Origin: Saxidomus purpurata
Lineage: Eukaryota > Mollusca > Bivalvia > Venerida > Veneridae
DNA length: 64,000 nt
Assembly: GCA_022818135.1 (NCBI GenBank)
Contig: JAFMSR010000015.1
Coordinates: forward strand, 4,691,999 to 4,755,998
Reading direction: 5' to 3'
Under the pieces are notes generated by a model. That model worked only from the letters and a program-made list of their open reading frames with translations. It searched no databases and was not told the origin of the DNA. Within the stretch, counting starts at the first letter, position 1. The number at the start of each line of letters is the position of its first letter. The position numbers and the translations under genes were made by a program. Shown here one piece after another: positions 1 through 10,381 of this stretch.

Positions 1-750
1 TATTTTATGTCTTACAAATTAACACCAATTCCTAAATGATATTATTAATAGGATAGAATCAATATATCACTTTTTATTGTGGTGTTCATTCTACTGTAAT
101 ATAAGAAATCAATTATTGGGAAAGAAATACATTTGTACATCATGGCCCAGTATGCACATCTTTGTATCATTGTAAATTGTAAATATCTACATAGAAAAAA
201 ATCAATTTTAAATGTAGCAAGTATATAAATGTAGCTCTGAAATCAAGGACGGAAAGTCTGGTAAATTTATCCTGATTCTTAGAACAATTTAACTTTGTAC
301 TTGACGAATAAAAAACTGAAAACTGAAACTGATTAATAACACCAATCACAGAAAATCTCCGCTGTTAAATAGGGAAGAGTGAAAATATAAGAAATATCAT
401 ATTAAATTACGTAGTTATGAACGGTCATGAAACTTATCGATAACCTGGAGCATTCGGAAGTGTTCGACCAGTATTACGGAAGCAGCCGGTCATCGATTGC
501 AGAATTAAAGGAACATAAACAAAACCTTAGAAAACTTTAGAAAACACCATTCTATACCTGTTAACCTTTTCTTCTTTCTTTATGAAACATAACACTTACA
601 TGTACAAAGATTGATTTACTCTATCCCGTTTGTTATTATATAATAAATGTTATAGTTTTTTTAAACCAATTGATGCTAAACTGCAACGTTTTCACTTAGA
701 ACTGCCATATTTTGGGAGTTTTACTTAATATTATTGCTTATATAGTTAAA
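1..750. other. AT-rich intergenic sequence, no gene seen
   Basis: No recognisable coding region, tRNA or element end is visible. The only open frame here (167-349, minus, 60 codons) has no recognisable domain and is AT-rich low-complexity sequence. Confidence 0.6.
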
Positions 751-1291
751 AGCTACTACTACTGCTAAGCTACTGCTACTGCTGTGCTACTGCTGTGCTA
801 CTGCTACTGCTGTGCTACTGCTACTGCTACTGCTGTGCTATGCTACTGCTACTGCTACTGCTACTGCTGTGCTACTGCTACTGCTACTGCTACTGCTAAT
901 CTACTGCTACTGCTCAGCTACTGCTACTGCTGTGCTACTGCTACTGCTACTGCTGAGCTACTGCTACTGCTAATCTACTGCTACTGCTCAGCTACTGCTA
1001 CTGCTGTGCTACTGCTACTGCTACTGCTGAGCTACTGCTACTGCTGTGCTACTGCTACTGCTACTGCTACTGCTACTGCTACTGCTACTGCTAATCTACT
1101 GCTACTGCTAAGCTACTGCTACTGCTAAGCTACTGCTACTGCCAACTTCACGTTTTATAATTTTGCTACTGCTACTGCCAAGCTACTGCTACTGCCAAGC
1201 TACTGTTACTGCTGTGTTACTGCTACTGCCAACTTCACATTTTATAATTTAGCTACTGCTCACTGCTACTTCTCACTGCTACTGCTAACTT
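751..1291. repeat. TGCTAC-type hexanucleotide satellite
   Basis: About 540 bases built from CTACTG hexamers, interspersed with variant units such as TGTGCTACTG, TAATCTACTG and GAGCTACTG and, towards the right end, two AACTTCAC..TTTATAATTT interruptions. Because the period is a multiple of three, a 114-codon frame stays open as Leu/Cys/Tyr then Ala-Thr repeats. That frame is a by-product of the repeat, not evidence of a protein. Confidence 0.95.
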
Positions 1292-1497
1292 CCTACACAT
1301 AAAGTGATCTGTTAACTTTGGAGTTGGTAAACACAATATTTACCTTCCAGCTGGCATACGTAATGTTTATTTTGTTTGTAGATTTTTATCAACATACCTA
1401 AGCAATAACAAACTGACAATCTCTAACCAGTGTCAAGGCTACAGGCAGTTCATTGTCATGTAACTGTCGTTTCAACAATATTTCATTCACGCAGTTT

Positions 1498-1690
1498 ACA
1501 CAACCATCATTTATAGGAAGGGTCCGTATTAGACTCCTATCCTCCATAAGAAATTGTCAACTTTCTAAAAAGAATAGTGAGTTTAATACCGGGGCTCGTA
1601 CCCATGACCCTCAATCAGTGATAGGTTTAGTGAATCGAATCGAATGGTGGATGGTCGGCAGGTTTGAACGCACACTTGTGTAACTCTGTG
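1498..1690 (-). mobile_element. tRNA-derived SINE (family 1), minus strand
   Basis: Read on the minus strand it has the head GAGGGTCATGGGTACGAGCC, a B-box-like element, followed by the core GACAATTTC.TA.GGAGGATAGGAGTC. The same arrangement appears on the plus strand at 39283, 46556 and 62505. An A-box is not well preserved here. Confidence 0.65.
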
Positions 1691-2552
1691 TAAATAATCG
1701 TTATACTTAAAATACCAACTTAAAGGTGAATTTTCCGAGTAAAACTAAAATTTATCGAAATTTGACTAAAACATGGACTAGTCATTAGCAACTTAATTGA
1801 AATAATATTCGCTATGACAGCTGTCCAGAAATAAATCTACTGTACAAAACTCGAAGCAGTATATTTGCATGAAACCCAAAATACTTCATTCTCTAGACGC
1901 CGGAGATTAATTTCGTCTGCGCAGCAACATATGTTACCCATTATATGCCAAAAGTATTGCCAAAGTCTGATCAACTTTATGGAACACGTTGTTTACTGGC
2001 CTTGTATTTAATCTTGTGGTATGTGAACGTCAGAAATATCACGGATATCTCGCGCGCTAGGAGATGTCGTTCATCTGGCAACTTTCATGATGGCATGATA
2101 TACAGAGAACTTGTTACAGAAGATTAGTATGCTTACTGCAGTCAAACTGTCGAAAGTGAGATTTTAGCTCGACCTTTCGAAGCTATCATAGGCGTCGGCG
2201 TTACACCTTGGTTAAGTATTCCGTACAACCGCACTTTTATTCAAAACCAGTAAAACGTGCACTCTGTGAACGTTTCGTCAGAATTATGGGCCTTTTTCAC
2301 TTTTTAAATACATTGATTCAGGGTGAAATCGACTTATTGACTTAACCATTTGATATATTGCTGTGGAATTTATTTGGAATACTTGTTTGCACCATGACCT
2401 TCATCTGAAGGCAAGAAAATGTAACTCTGTCAAGGATGTTTTCAAATTAAGGCCCTTTATCGACTTAAGACTCTCGGTTAAGTTTTTCGTACCATGCAGT
2501 CCACTTTTGACTTAATCATTTGTGATAATGCATGTACTTTGAAATTGGAATA

Positions 2553-2727
2553 CAGTCCAGCCTCTCTAAACAACACCTCCGAAGAGCAAAAACCTCTCTA
2601 CAAAAACAGATGTTTTATTTCCCAAAGCAGTTATATCTGAACAAATTAACCTCCCTAGAGCAACAACCTCTCCTCAACAAACAAAAATTGATGTTCCCTT
2701 TGGTATTGTTGTGGAGAGGTTGGACTG
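2553..2727. mobile_element. 175-bp MITE with TA target duplication
   Basis: Terminal inverted repeats CAGTCCAGCCTCTCTAAACA and, at the right end read in reverse, CAGTCCAACCTCTCCACAAC (about 85% identical), flanked by TA on both sides (2551-2552, 2728-2729). Copy B of the surrounding duplication lacks the element (near 20646-20660). TA duplication and a CAGT terminus fit the Tc1/mariner/pogo superfamily; that assignment is inference. No transposase is encoded. Confidence 0.85.
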
Positions 2728-3598
2728 TATACCATCATGACATCCACCTGTAACCAAGTGTCTGTTTGATCAACAACATATGATTGTAATAAACACCATA
2801 ATCACATGTTTTCGCAAGTGTGCGGTTTGATGATGGTTGTCCGTGTTTGGTGGTCCCGAACCAGTACATGTAATATACTTGCAGGTATCATGTACGTGCT
2901 TTTAGAAAACGAATCCAAAAGGAAACTTGGCGACTGAAATAGATTTCTAATTAGAACATGCTTATAACTTGACGAGTCATCATATGTCCTTTGTTCACAT
3001 GAACCTCTTAGTTATGGTTTTTCTACCATTCTTTACTATATTTCAATGCATGTTTCATATTTAAACATAGGACAAGAGAATTTATTGAAGAGTACATAAA
3101 TGTATTTCGTTTTTCAGTTTTTATAATTCTAAGAAGTATGTGGTTTGTGACAAGATAGGACAAAATAAATACAATATACTCGAGAATCAGTTTTCCATAT
3201 TCATGTAACCGAGAGGAATGATTAGACAGTTTTGAAAACATAGGACTCTTACAGATAGATATGTAGGATCTGCTTGTGTTGCAAAAAAATATAGATGTTT
3301 CTAAGACTGTATGTTTTAAAACTTGAGAGCTTTGGGTTAGGGGTCCAACGCTCTACGGAATGTGATAATGTGGTCTCTAAGGGGAGGCAAGGGTAGAGGA
3401 CGATAATACGTGTGTGCATCTCCTGCCTTATAGTACGACATTTGCACGTTAGAAGTATATTTTACTATATTTTAAATATATAGAAAAGACGCTTCGTTCT
3501 TATACATTTGTATATTCCTTTATCTATCAAAAACAAAATAATTCGTCTAACAAAATCTTAAACAAGGGATACTAAGTTATTGTGATGCCATAGTACTT

Positions 3599-3754
3599 CT
3601 GGTCAGTATGTAATGTAAACTATCGTTTAATTTATTTCTGGTCAGTATGTAATGTACACTATCGTTTAATTTATTCCTGGTCAATACGTTATGTAAACTA
3701 GTGTTTAATTTATTCCTGGTCAGTACGTTATGTAAACTATCGTTTAATTTATAA
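3599..3754. repeat. 39-bp tandem repeat, four units
   Basis: Units begin CTGGTCAGTATGTAATGTAA and contain ACTATCGTTTAATTTATT; spacing between the first two is exactly 39. Copy B of the duplication (21508 onward) has only two units. Confidence 0.9.
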
Positions 3755-4100
3755 AATTTGTGAAAAAACACGTATCCTCAGAGTGCAATATTGAAGACAT
3801 AGAGATCAATCAAGACATTAACTTTTCGCAAAGTTTTATCAAAGCGGATTAAGCGCTTCAAACATGAAAGGCTTTTGAAAGGGTCTTTAGGGTTGCTCTA
3901 GTCCGTATAGTTTTGTCCTTGTATCTTATAGCTGGCTTTACAATAATCATTCGACTAAGCTGTCAACTAAATCAGTTTTCATTCCGATATAAGAAAATTA
4001 TAATGACGGAGTCGGCAAATCAAATAGGCTAATCATATCCTTCATATTACGTGAAATATCAGAAATTCCAATAGCATTTACTGTAACAAACGAAATAAAA

Positions 4101-4973
4101 GAAGGTCAAGATGGCCCTATATCGCCACCGTGCTAGCATTGGCTATAACACAAGGTAAAATAGCAGAAAGGATCCATTTTGATTGGGTAGGGGGTCTTGA
4201 TTTGAACAATTTTGGTTTTAGGTCTACTACAGAATGCTACAATCAAATATATAAGATCTGGGCCTTGTTGTTCTAGACAAGAACGGTTTTAAAGTTTTGC
4301 CTATATAAGCATTATGTAAAATCATGAGACCCACGGGCGGGTTCTTGATTTATAACATACATGGAATCAATTTGGGGACATTATTTCTATTAATTTCTTA
4401 TCGAAAAGTTAATATGCATATTAACATCGGCTGCATGTTTGTTTAATGCATCATAGTATGGAGGCATGTATATTTTATTCTCTCGCCATCTGAATTTCTC
4501 TATTACGCTAATGGGTGGTTTAATTAACACATTGTCCAATCCTTTTATTTGAAAACGGACTTTTTTACCCTGTCAATGCACTTCTGCAGCAGTTTAATGA
4601 GGCTAGAAACGGACCCAAAAACATTAGCAAAATCCCCCCAACAAACAGAATTGAATCGTAAATCCGCCCCTGGTATAAACTAATCTTTGCAGATTTTATG
4701 CATTTGAAGTATATAACTTAGTTTAGATTATGACTGGTCGGAACTGAATTATGGCGTTCTGTTGCCTTAGCAACCAGAGTTTTGGATGAAATGGAATTCT
4801 TTGAACAACTATGATAGGGCTTCAAACAAGGAACATCTCTGCCAAGTTTCATCAACCTTGGCCTAGTTATTTTTAGAGGAGATGTCGTTTGAAGGAAAAT
4901 GTGATCGTACGACCTACGACGTACAACGTACGACGGACGGTGAGCGGTCCTACTAGCTCACTCTGGCACTTTG
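4101..4973. mobile_element. Non-autonomous 'CCCTATATCGC-head' element, copy 1
   Basis: Head GGTCAAGATGGCCCTATATC and a tail rich in CGACGGACGG, ending near GAGCGGTCCTACTAGCTCAC. The same head and tail bound 21933-22790, and related heads occur at 35361, near 32080 and, inverted, at 45660-45682. No protein is encoded. The middle (about 4340-4790) differs from the copy at 21933. Confidence 0.7.
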
Positions 4974-5026
4974 AAAATGATAAAAAAAATCATGTAGTTA
5001 TAAGAAAAAAAGGAAAGACTGTTTCT

Positions 5027-5110
5027 ATTTTAGTTGGGTAGGCCGGGGATCGAACCGGCAACCCCTGGATCTGGAGGCTTATGCTTATTGTGCTTGACCA
5101 TGTAGGCAGA
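5027..5110 (-). mobile_element. tRNA-like SINE head, minus strand
   Basis: On the minus strand a B-box GGTTCGATCCCC is preceded by an A-box-like TGGTCAAGC about 45 bases upstream. There is no complete cloverleaf with an acceptor stem that I can pair, so I call this a tRNA-derived SINE head rather than a tRNA gene. Confidence 0.55.
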
Positions 5111-5360
5111 TGGCTGATATAAATCAACGTTTATATTCATAATACATGTACATGTGATATGTTTCGTATGCATTGATAACCATGCATACCATTGTTTTTG
5201 CTCTATGTTTATTTTGTATTATATGTAAAGATGGGAACGAATACATGACTATAATCAGTATTCGAATATTTGTATAGACTATTCAAATACATTCGAATAT
5301 TTGTTTGTTATTATAAGTCACACGTGTGACAACTATGTTCATTCAGTCATATTTATCAAT

Positions 5361-5672
5361 TCGAAACTTTTTCTGACTCGAAACTCGCCTTTTTCTGACT
5401 CGAAACTCACATTTTGCAACTCGAAACTCAGTTTTTCTAACTCGCAACTCACTTTTTCTGAATTGAAACTCACTTTTTCTGACTCTAAACTCGCCTTTTC
5501 TGACTCAAAACTCACATTTTGCAACTCGAAACTCACTTTTTCTAACTCGAAACTCACTTTTTCTTAATCGAAATTCATCTTTTCTAACTCGAAACTCACT
5601 TTTTCTTACTCGAAACTCACCTTATCTAACTCGAAACTCGCTTTTACTAACTCGAAACTCACCTTTTCTAAC
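5361..5672. repeat. 21-bp minisatellite
   Basis: About 15 units of the type TTTTTCTGACTCGAAACTCA, with alternating CTGACTCG, CTAACTCG and GCAACTCG variants. The period is seven codons, so both strands stay open for 70-88 codons with heptad-like Ser-Lys-Leu-Thr-Phe patterns. I regard these as repeat artefacts. Confidence 0.93.
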
Positions 5673-6539
5673 GAAGAGTAGACGTGTTGTTCGACCGTAA
5701 AATTTGATTATACAGTTGGTTTTAATTGTGTTGTTGATAGCGTTTGGTTGTAACATGTTGCCATATGTTGTTTTTTTTTAAAAATGTAATTATAATAATT
5801 CAGCCGATTTTTATCATTTTGAGAAAATAATCCGTTGGTTGTACAGTAGAGAATAGTAAAATTCGCCACCTGTCGCTAAATAAATGAATAACCAATTGTT
5901 ATAAATGTTTCTGTAAAGCAAAGATATATGCCAAAGTTTATCTACCCGTATAATATTGGTTTCAAAACTGTACAATTAGAATAACTCAAGAACTTATCAA
6001 AATAGTCATCTACATTAACATGGGAGTATCACTAATTGAAAAGAACATTAGTTTAAGTGCACAGCTGCTGGTATGTAAACAATGATAATATCCTCTTTCT
6101 GTATCATAACAAATTACGAAATGTCAGTTTTTGAAAACGAACACAGCTGCTGAGGCAGATAACACATGATTATATTTATTACCTAACCGCTTGAGAATGT
6201 CAGACGTTTGGCGCCAGGAAAATTCCACAAAAATAATTGCTTTCCTAAGTTTTACGCCCTACGTAAGGTACCTGCATACCTTAGGACCAGAATTCAAAAT
6301 GTGGTAGGATAAGTAAGAATTTTTGTAAAGGTAAAGATCCGAGTCTGTTTTCGCAATATATATATATTTTTTCACATTCAACTTCAACCATTCATGTAAA
6401 ATTCGCCACCTGGCGACATTCGTTATTTAACAAATATCGATCGTTTTTCTATATAATTTCGACTAATTTTAAATTAAGTTGCAAAGTAATGTATGTATGT
6501 ATTTTTCAGTACCAAGTTTTTTTTAAAAGACATAGCAGA
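5673..6539. other. Non-coding stretch, nothing recognised
   Basis: AT-rich sequence without recognisable coding potential. The phrase AAATTCGCCACCTG appears twice (5860 and 6400 regions), suggesting a decayed dispersed repeat. Confidence 0.5.
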
Positions 6540-6745
6540 TACAAGGGAATCCGGGTACCAGACCTTTAACATGTCAGGTGTATAGTACCGATACACGCGA
6601 GACTACCTCTGGGTTTCTAACTAGTTCATCTCAGATAGTCGGGAAACACCGTTTCCGAATTTTCCAGTGCTCCGGTCGAGAATCGAACCGGGGACCTCCG
6701 GATTGGTAGTCCAGAGCGTTAGCCACTCGACCACCGCACCACCTA
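6540..6745 (-). mobile_element. tRNA-derived SINE, minus strand
   Basis: Minus-strand head with A-box TGGTCGAGTGG and B-box GGTTCGATTCTC about 45 bases apart, then a body running leftwards to about 6540. The head resembles a Leu/Ser-type tRNA but no functional tRNA can be argued. Confidence 0.7.
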
Positions 6746-7671
6746 TATTATTCTAATATGCGTGATAAATATTTTAATGAATTATTGCTTGATAAACCAA
6801 ACTGTTTTCTAGTTCCTGTTAGTATGATGCGGTGCGAAAAAAAAATAATTTATGCAAGCGAACTAGCATAAATGTTGTTTATTCAATCGGTGAGTCATTC
6901 ATCAAAGGCGGCTTCAAAATTGAAGACACGATAATTGCAAGAGTCTTTGTTTTTCTGGCAAGTTCAAAGTCACGAGTCCGACTCAACCACTCGATAACTG
7001 AAAAGATTGTTATGTCCAGTCAAGCAATGAATTTGAAAGTATCTGACTTTTCTTAATTTCATTGCTATGTTTAAAATAAATTCTACACAAATTACTACCG
7101 GTATTGACAGATTGGATAAAAAATATGGTTCTAAGGAACAGTTGCATCCATTACCCAAAGCTCTTGGATTGATGTTTGCTTTGAAACTTTTTGTGCCGTG
7201 TGCAAAATATGATATGAAATACAATATATGTACAGCGTTTAGTCTGAATTTGACCCTTGAGCTACAACCTATATGTCTTCCTCGGTTTTTACCGTTGTTT
7301 TACAATAAGCTAAAAGTACATTCACGGCTCAGTGCTCGAAATCGGACTACGGTCGTTATTTTGTCACCGGACAAACTATTTTTCCGTGAGTTTTCTTTTA
7401 ATAAGCAATGTCAAGCGTTAGAGTACAAAACATGAAATACCAGTTAAAAGACAAAGCTTTCTTTATATAATGGGTAAGAGTTATATCCTGTAGATATGAA
7501 CTCCACTTCAACATACGTAATGGTTGCGACTAAAATACATAAAACACTTGAGTAAGGTTTTTCATATTATAACACAAACGTATAGTCAAATTTGTACAAT
7601 ATGTTAAGGTCTACGGATACACATGTATGTTATGTTGTTCGGAGGTTTATCGAAATGTAACGATGGATTGT

Positions 7672-7935
7672 TACCCGGTATAACGAGCGTAATCATTGCT
7701 GGAAACCATACGACGATGACGTCATCAAAATGACGTCATGGGTAATACGTTTCACGATTTTCCACATTGTATTGAAACAAACTAAACAAAATTAGAGTTT
7801 TAAACATAAAATCAACATAGAAAACGTTGGCTTTGATGTAATATCACATTAATTCCACTCGTGAAGACGAAAAGTTATTAGATCTGTTTTCACTTGTGGT
7901 TGCGCCCATCCGTGAAAATATCATTTTTGGTACCT
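7672..7935. mobile_element. Decayed MITE related to 47185-47522
   Basis: Shares GAGCGTAATCATTGCTGGAA, the GACGTCAT-rich stretch and the AATATCAC..TT..TTCCACTCGTGAA segment with the intact 338-bp element at 47185-47522. The right inverted repeat is not recognisable. A shortened copy occurs at about 56690-56840 in duplication block 2. Confidence 0.65.
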
Positions 7936-8300
7936 ACTCGGTCAAATTTTACTGTGATATTTACACATGCATCAATAATTATCCTTTATATATTTAAACA
8001 AAATTATCAACCTTTCAAGGAACGTGTCGATCTATTTGTTTGGCCTGTTTGGTCACTCATGTCTGAAATTATTTTAAACAATATGCTTTCTAACAAATAC
8101 AATGTCGTCTGCTTAAGATTTAAGTTGTTTGCTTTTTGGGAACAACATTCTGCAAAGCACCACTATTTAAAGAAACAGATTTGCCCAAATTGGAAGCCAG
8201 AAGAAGTAGTTGTAAAAATCTAGGTTAAAATGGGTTTTTGATAAGCAAAACGAACTGAATGGAACGCAATTATCTATTTTCACTTAGACCGAAATAGTCC

Positions 8301-9021
8301 CGGAGATGGGAAACGTCCGAACGTGACCTTCTATCGGTCGTCCCCAGATCGTCACATAGATACTCGGGGTTTGGACAGAAAAAAATAATTGAAACTCTTT
8401 TCAAATTCTCGTTATCACCCTGGTATGTCATATATATTATAGAAGATATGCAACACGCCAGAGCGCATTTATACTTAGAAGTCGATTTCTCTGCAAAGTT
8501 ACCATAGTGTATCAACTTATCGGTCTAATCTGAAAGGGAAAATTGTTGTCTACAAGATTAAGTCAGGATACACATCGAATCCGGCAGCTTCTTATCATAA
8601 TTCTACAAAAACCTGCAAATTTGGGCTTGCCACATCTCTTATTGACTAGTTTACATGAATTCTATATATAGCACTCACGTGATTTTATCGGTACCGCCTT
8701 AACCTTATACTTCAACTAAAGGCGCGGGGAACCAGAACGTGTTATGATTTGCACGGAAAACACGGGGACGCATTTTAGGCGATCTGACTGTGTACAACAC
8801 GTTCTGGTTCCCCGCGCCTTTAGTTGAAGTTTAAGGTAAGAGTAGTACTGATAAAATCACGTGAGTGCTATATATAGAATTCATGTTAACTAGACATACC
8901 AGGGTGAAAACGAGAATTTGAAAAGAGTTTCAATTATTTTTTTCTGTCCAAACCCCGAGTATCTGTGTGAGGATCTGGGGACGACCGATAGAAGGTCACG
9001 TTCGGACGTTTCCCATCTCCG
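8301..9021. repeat. Large imperfect palindrome upstream of C1q gene copy 1
   Basis: Inner arms 8644-8743 and 8796-8895 are nearly perfect reverse complements (for example CTGGTTCCCCGCGCC on the right), with a 52-base loop. Outer arms 8301-8431 and about 8893-9021 also pair. The left side carries about 212 unpaired bases (8432-8643). Block 2 retains only sequence equivalent to the outer right arm (60455-60510), so the inverted structure is specific to block 1. Confidence 0.9.
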
Positions 9022-9404
9022 TACATTCATGTACAGAATCAGGATAAACAGTATAGCATGTCAATATTTTACCGCTAAATATGTTAAGATAGCATGTTTT
9101 CCGTGTTCTATTTTATAGTGTATTTTGTATTCTATATATGTTCATAATTCACGTAAAATATCCACGAGACCATAACTTATCAATAGCAAAATTTGCACTG
9201 AAAAAAACCTAATCAAACATTTTTGTTTTCATTTAATTATCTGACATTGCACTTAAACAGTTAAATACGCACAAGAGGAACACCAAAACCTTAACTAATG
9301 AGTATAGTAAGCCGGAATTTCACATTGAGAACCATTTTCCATCGCGCATTCAGAGCGTGTGCACAATTCAAATTTTGTAAAGCGTCAACTTGAGTGTTAC
9401 ACAT

Positions 9405-9410
9405 TATAAA
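9405..9410 (+). promoter_or_regulatory. TATA-like box upstream of C1q copy 1
   Basis: TATAAA in a conserved context, present identically at 60882-60887 before copy 2. It lies only 24 bases before the first ATG, so a start site at the usual distance would give almost no 5' leader. It may be incidental. Confidence 0.25.
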
Positions 9411-9433
9411 GTAGGCAAACGTTAGCGTATGCA

Positions 9434-10148
9434 ATGGCAGGACTTCGCAATTTTATTATTTTCTGCCTTTTCTTTCTTAATCTGAAATATGTAAAACCTG
9501 ACTCATTTACTGCAGAATTTGTGTTTGATGCTCTTTCAAGAAGATTGGATTACGTTATGCAAGAAGTTAACGTTGTAAAATCTGATATTAAAGATATAAA
9601 ATTGGAGATTAATGATATCGGACAAAAAATAGAAAATATCGAAGAAAAGGTTTCAAATGTCATTAAAATAACGGAAAAGAAAGGTGAGGGATTGTCAAAT
9701 TCGGTGACGTCTGAAAAATTTGAAAGACAGGCAAAATCATTACACAGGATGTTAGCAGCTGAAAAAGCTAAATTGCGGAAAACGACCGATCGAGTTCGAA
9801 ATACGTTTAGTGAATTTGAATTGAACTTTAGATCACAGTTGTCGATAACAAATATCTCTCTTGTTAATTCGATAGAAAATCTTCGGCAAACCCTGACGGA
9901 TCACCAGAACGAAACAGACGCTACTTTGTTAACTATAAGGAATGAAACAGACGTTAGAATGAAGGAAATTAACAACACGGTCTTAGAGATGTCAAAGGAC
10001 TCATTGAAAAAGATACATGAAGTAGAAGAAACCATCAGCGAAGAAGTAAAAGCCGATTTGGAAAGTGTGAAACATGAGTTCAGTAGCAGATTACACTCAG
10101 AAGTCACCACACTTACAGCCAAGCTAACTGTGCTAGAGAAAAAACATG
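9434..10148 (+). CDS. Coiled-coil C1q-domain secreted protein, copy 1, exon 1
   Basis: First coding exon of a two-exon gene; spliced to 12847-13256 it gives 374 residues. Residues 1-22 are a signal peptide (hydrophobic FIIFCLFFLNL core), followed by about 200 residues of charged, heptad-patterned coiled coil with several N-glycosylation motifs (NIS, NET, NNT) and no collagen Gly-X-Y repeats. The start is the first ATG, preceded by sequence conserved in copy 2. The exon ends at ATG|GTAAGT (donor 10149), leaving one base that joins GA of exon 2 to make Gly. Proteins of this layout are abundant in bivalves and generally act as secreted lectin-like pattern-recognition molecules or oligomeric binding proteins; the ligand here cannot be told. 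Copy 2 at 60911 is near identical except for the last 88 bases. Confidence 0.93.
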
Positions 10149-10275
10149 GTAAGTCTACATAATGTATGTATTAACCCATATATACCTAGATCGTTTTACA
10201 ATGAGGTCTTTTTACTTACAATCTGGGCAAGACTAATTCTTTAAATAGGGGTGTTTCGCAGAAAAGTTATCTTGT

Positions 10276-10381
10276 GGGAAACAGCCGATCATCGTCAAAA
10301 TACGTTCAGTGAATTTCAATCGAACTTATACTAGATCACAATTTTCGTTGAAGAATATCTCTTTTGTTAATTCGATAGATG
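10276..10381 (+). pseudogene. Relic of C1q exon 1 inside the intron
   Basis: About 106 bases match exon 1 positions about 9776-9881: TCAGTGAATTT, CTAGATCACA and TTGTTAATTCGATAGA recur in order with scattered substitutions and small indels. It is not open and has no splice sites. The same relic sits at 61783-61889 in copy 2, so it predates the block duplication. Confidence 0.85.

Larger units (their letters stand above)
1303..4341. repeat. Segmental duplication, copy A (pair with 19376-22178)
   Basis: Starts at AAGTGATCTGTTAACTTTGG, also found at 19376, and stays collinear with that copy to the sequence around CCCACGGGCGG near 4335 (22173 in copy B). Identity is high by eye (roughly one difference per 15-25 bases). 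Copy A has two length differences: a 175-bp TIR element at 2553-2727, absent from copy B, and four rather than two units of a 39-bp repeat at 3599. Both copies contain the same minus-strand SINE, so that SINE predates the duplication. Confidence 0.9.

Noticed and set aside
784..1128. 114-codon plus-strand frame rich in Leu, Cys, Tyr and Ala-Thr
   Set aside because: Product of the CTACTG hexamer satellite; no start context, no domain, and the composition follows the repeat.
6676..6745. Possible functional tRNA gene (good A and B boxes)
   Set aside because: No pairable acceptor stem or clear anticodon arm by eye, and it is fused to a SINE-like body. The same was decided for the heads at 5027, 14118, 42120, 43440, 54600 and 55125.
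8270..9118. Two related open frames sharing RRSRSDVSHLR
   Set aside because: They are the opposed outer arms of the palindrome, not a gene pair.
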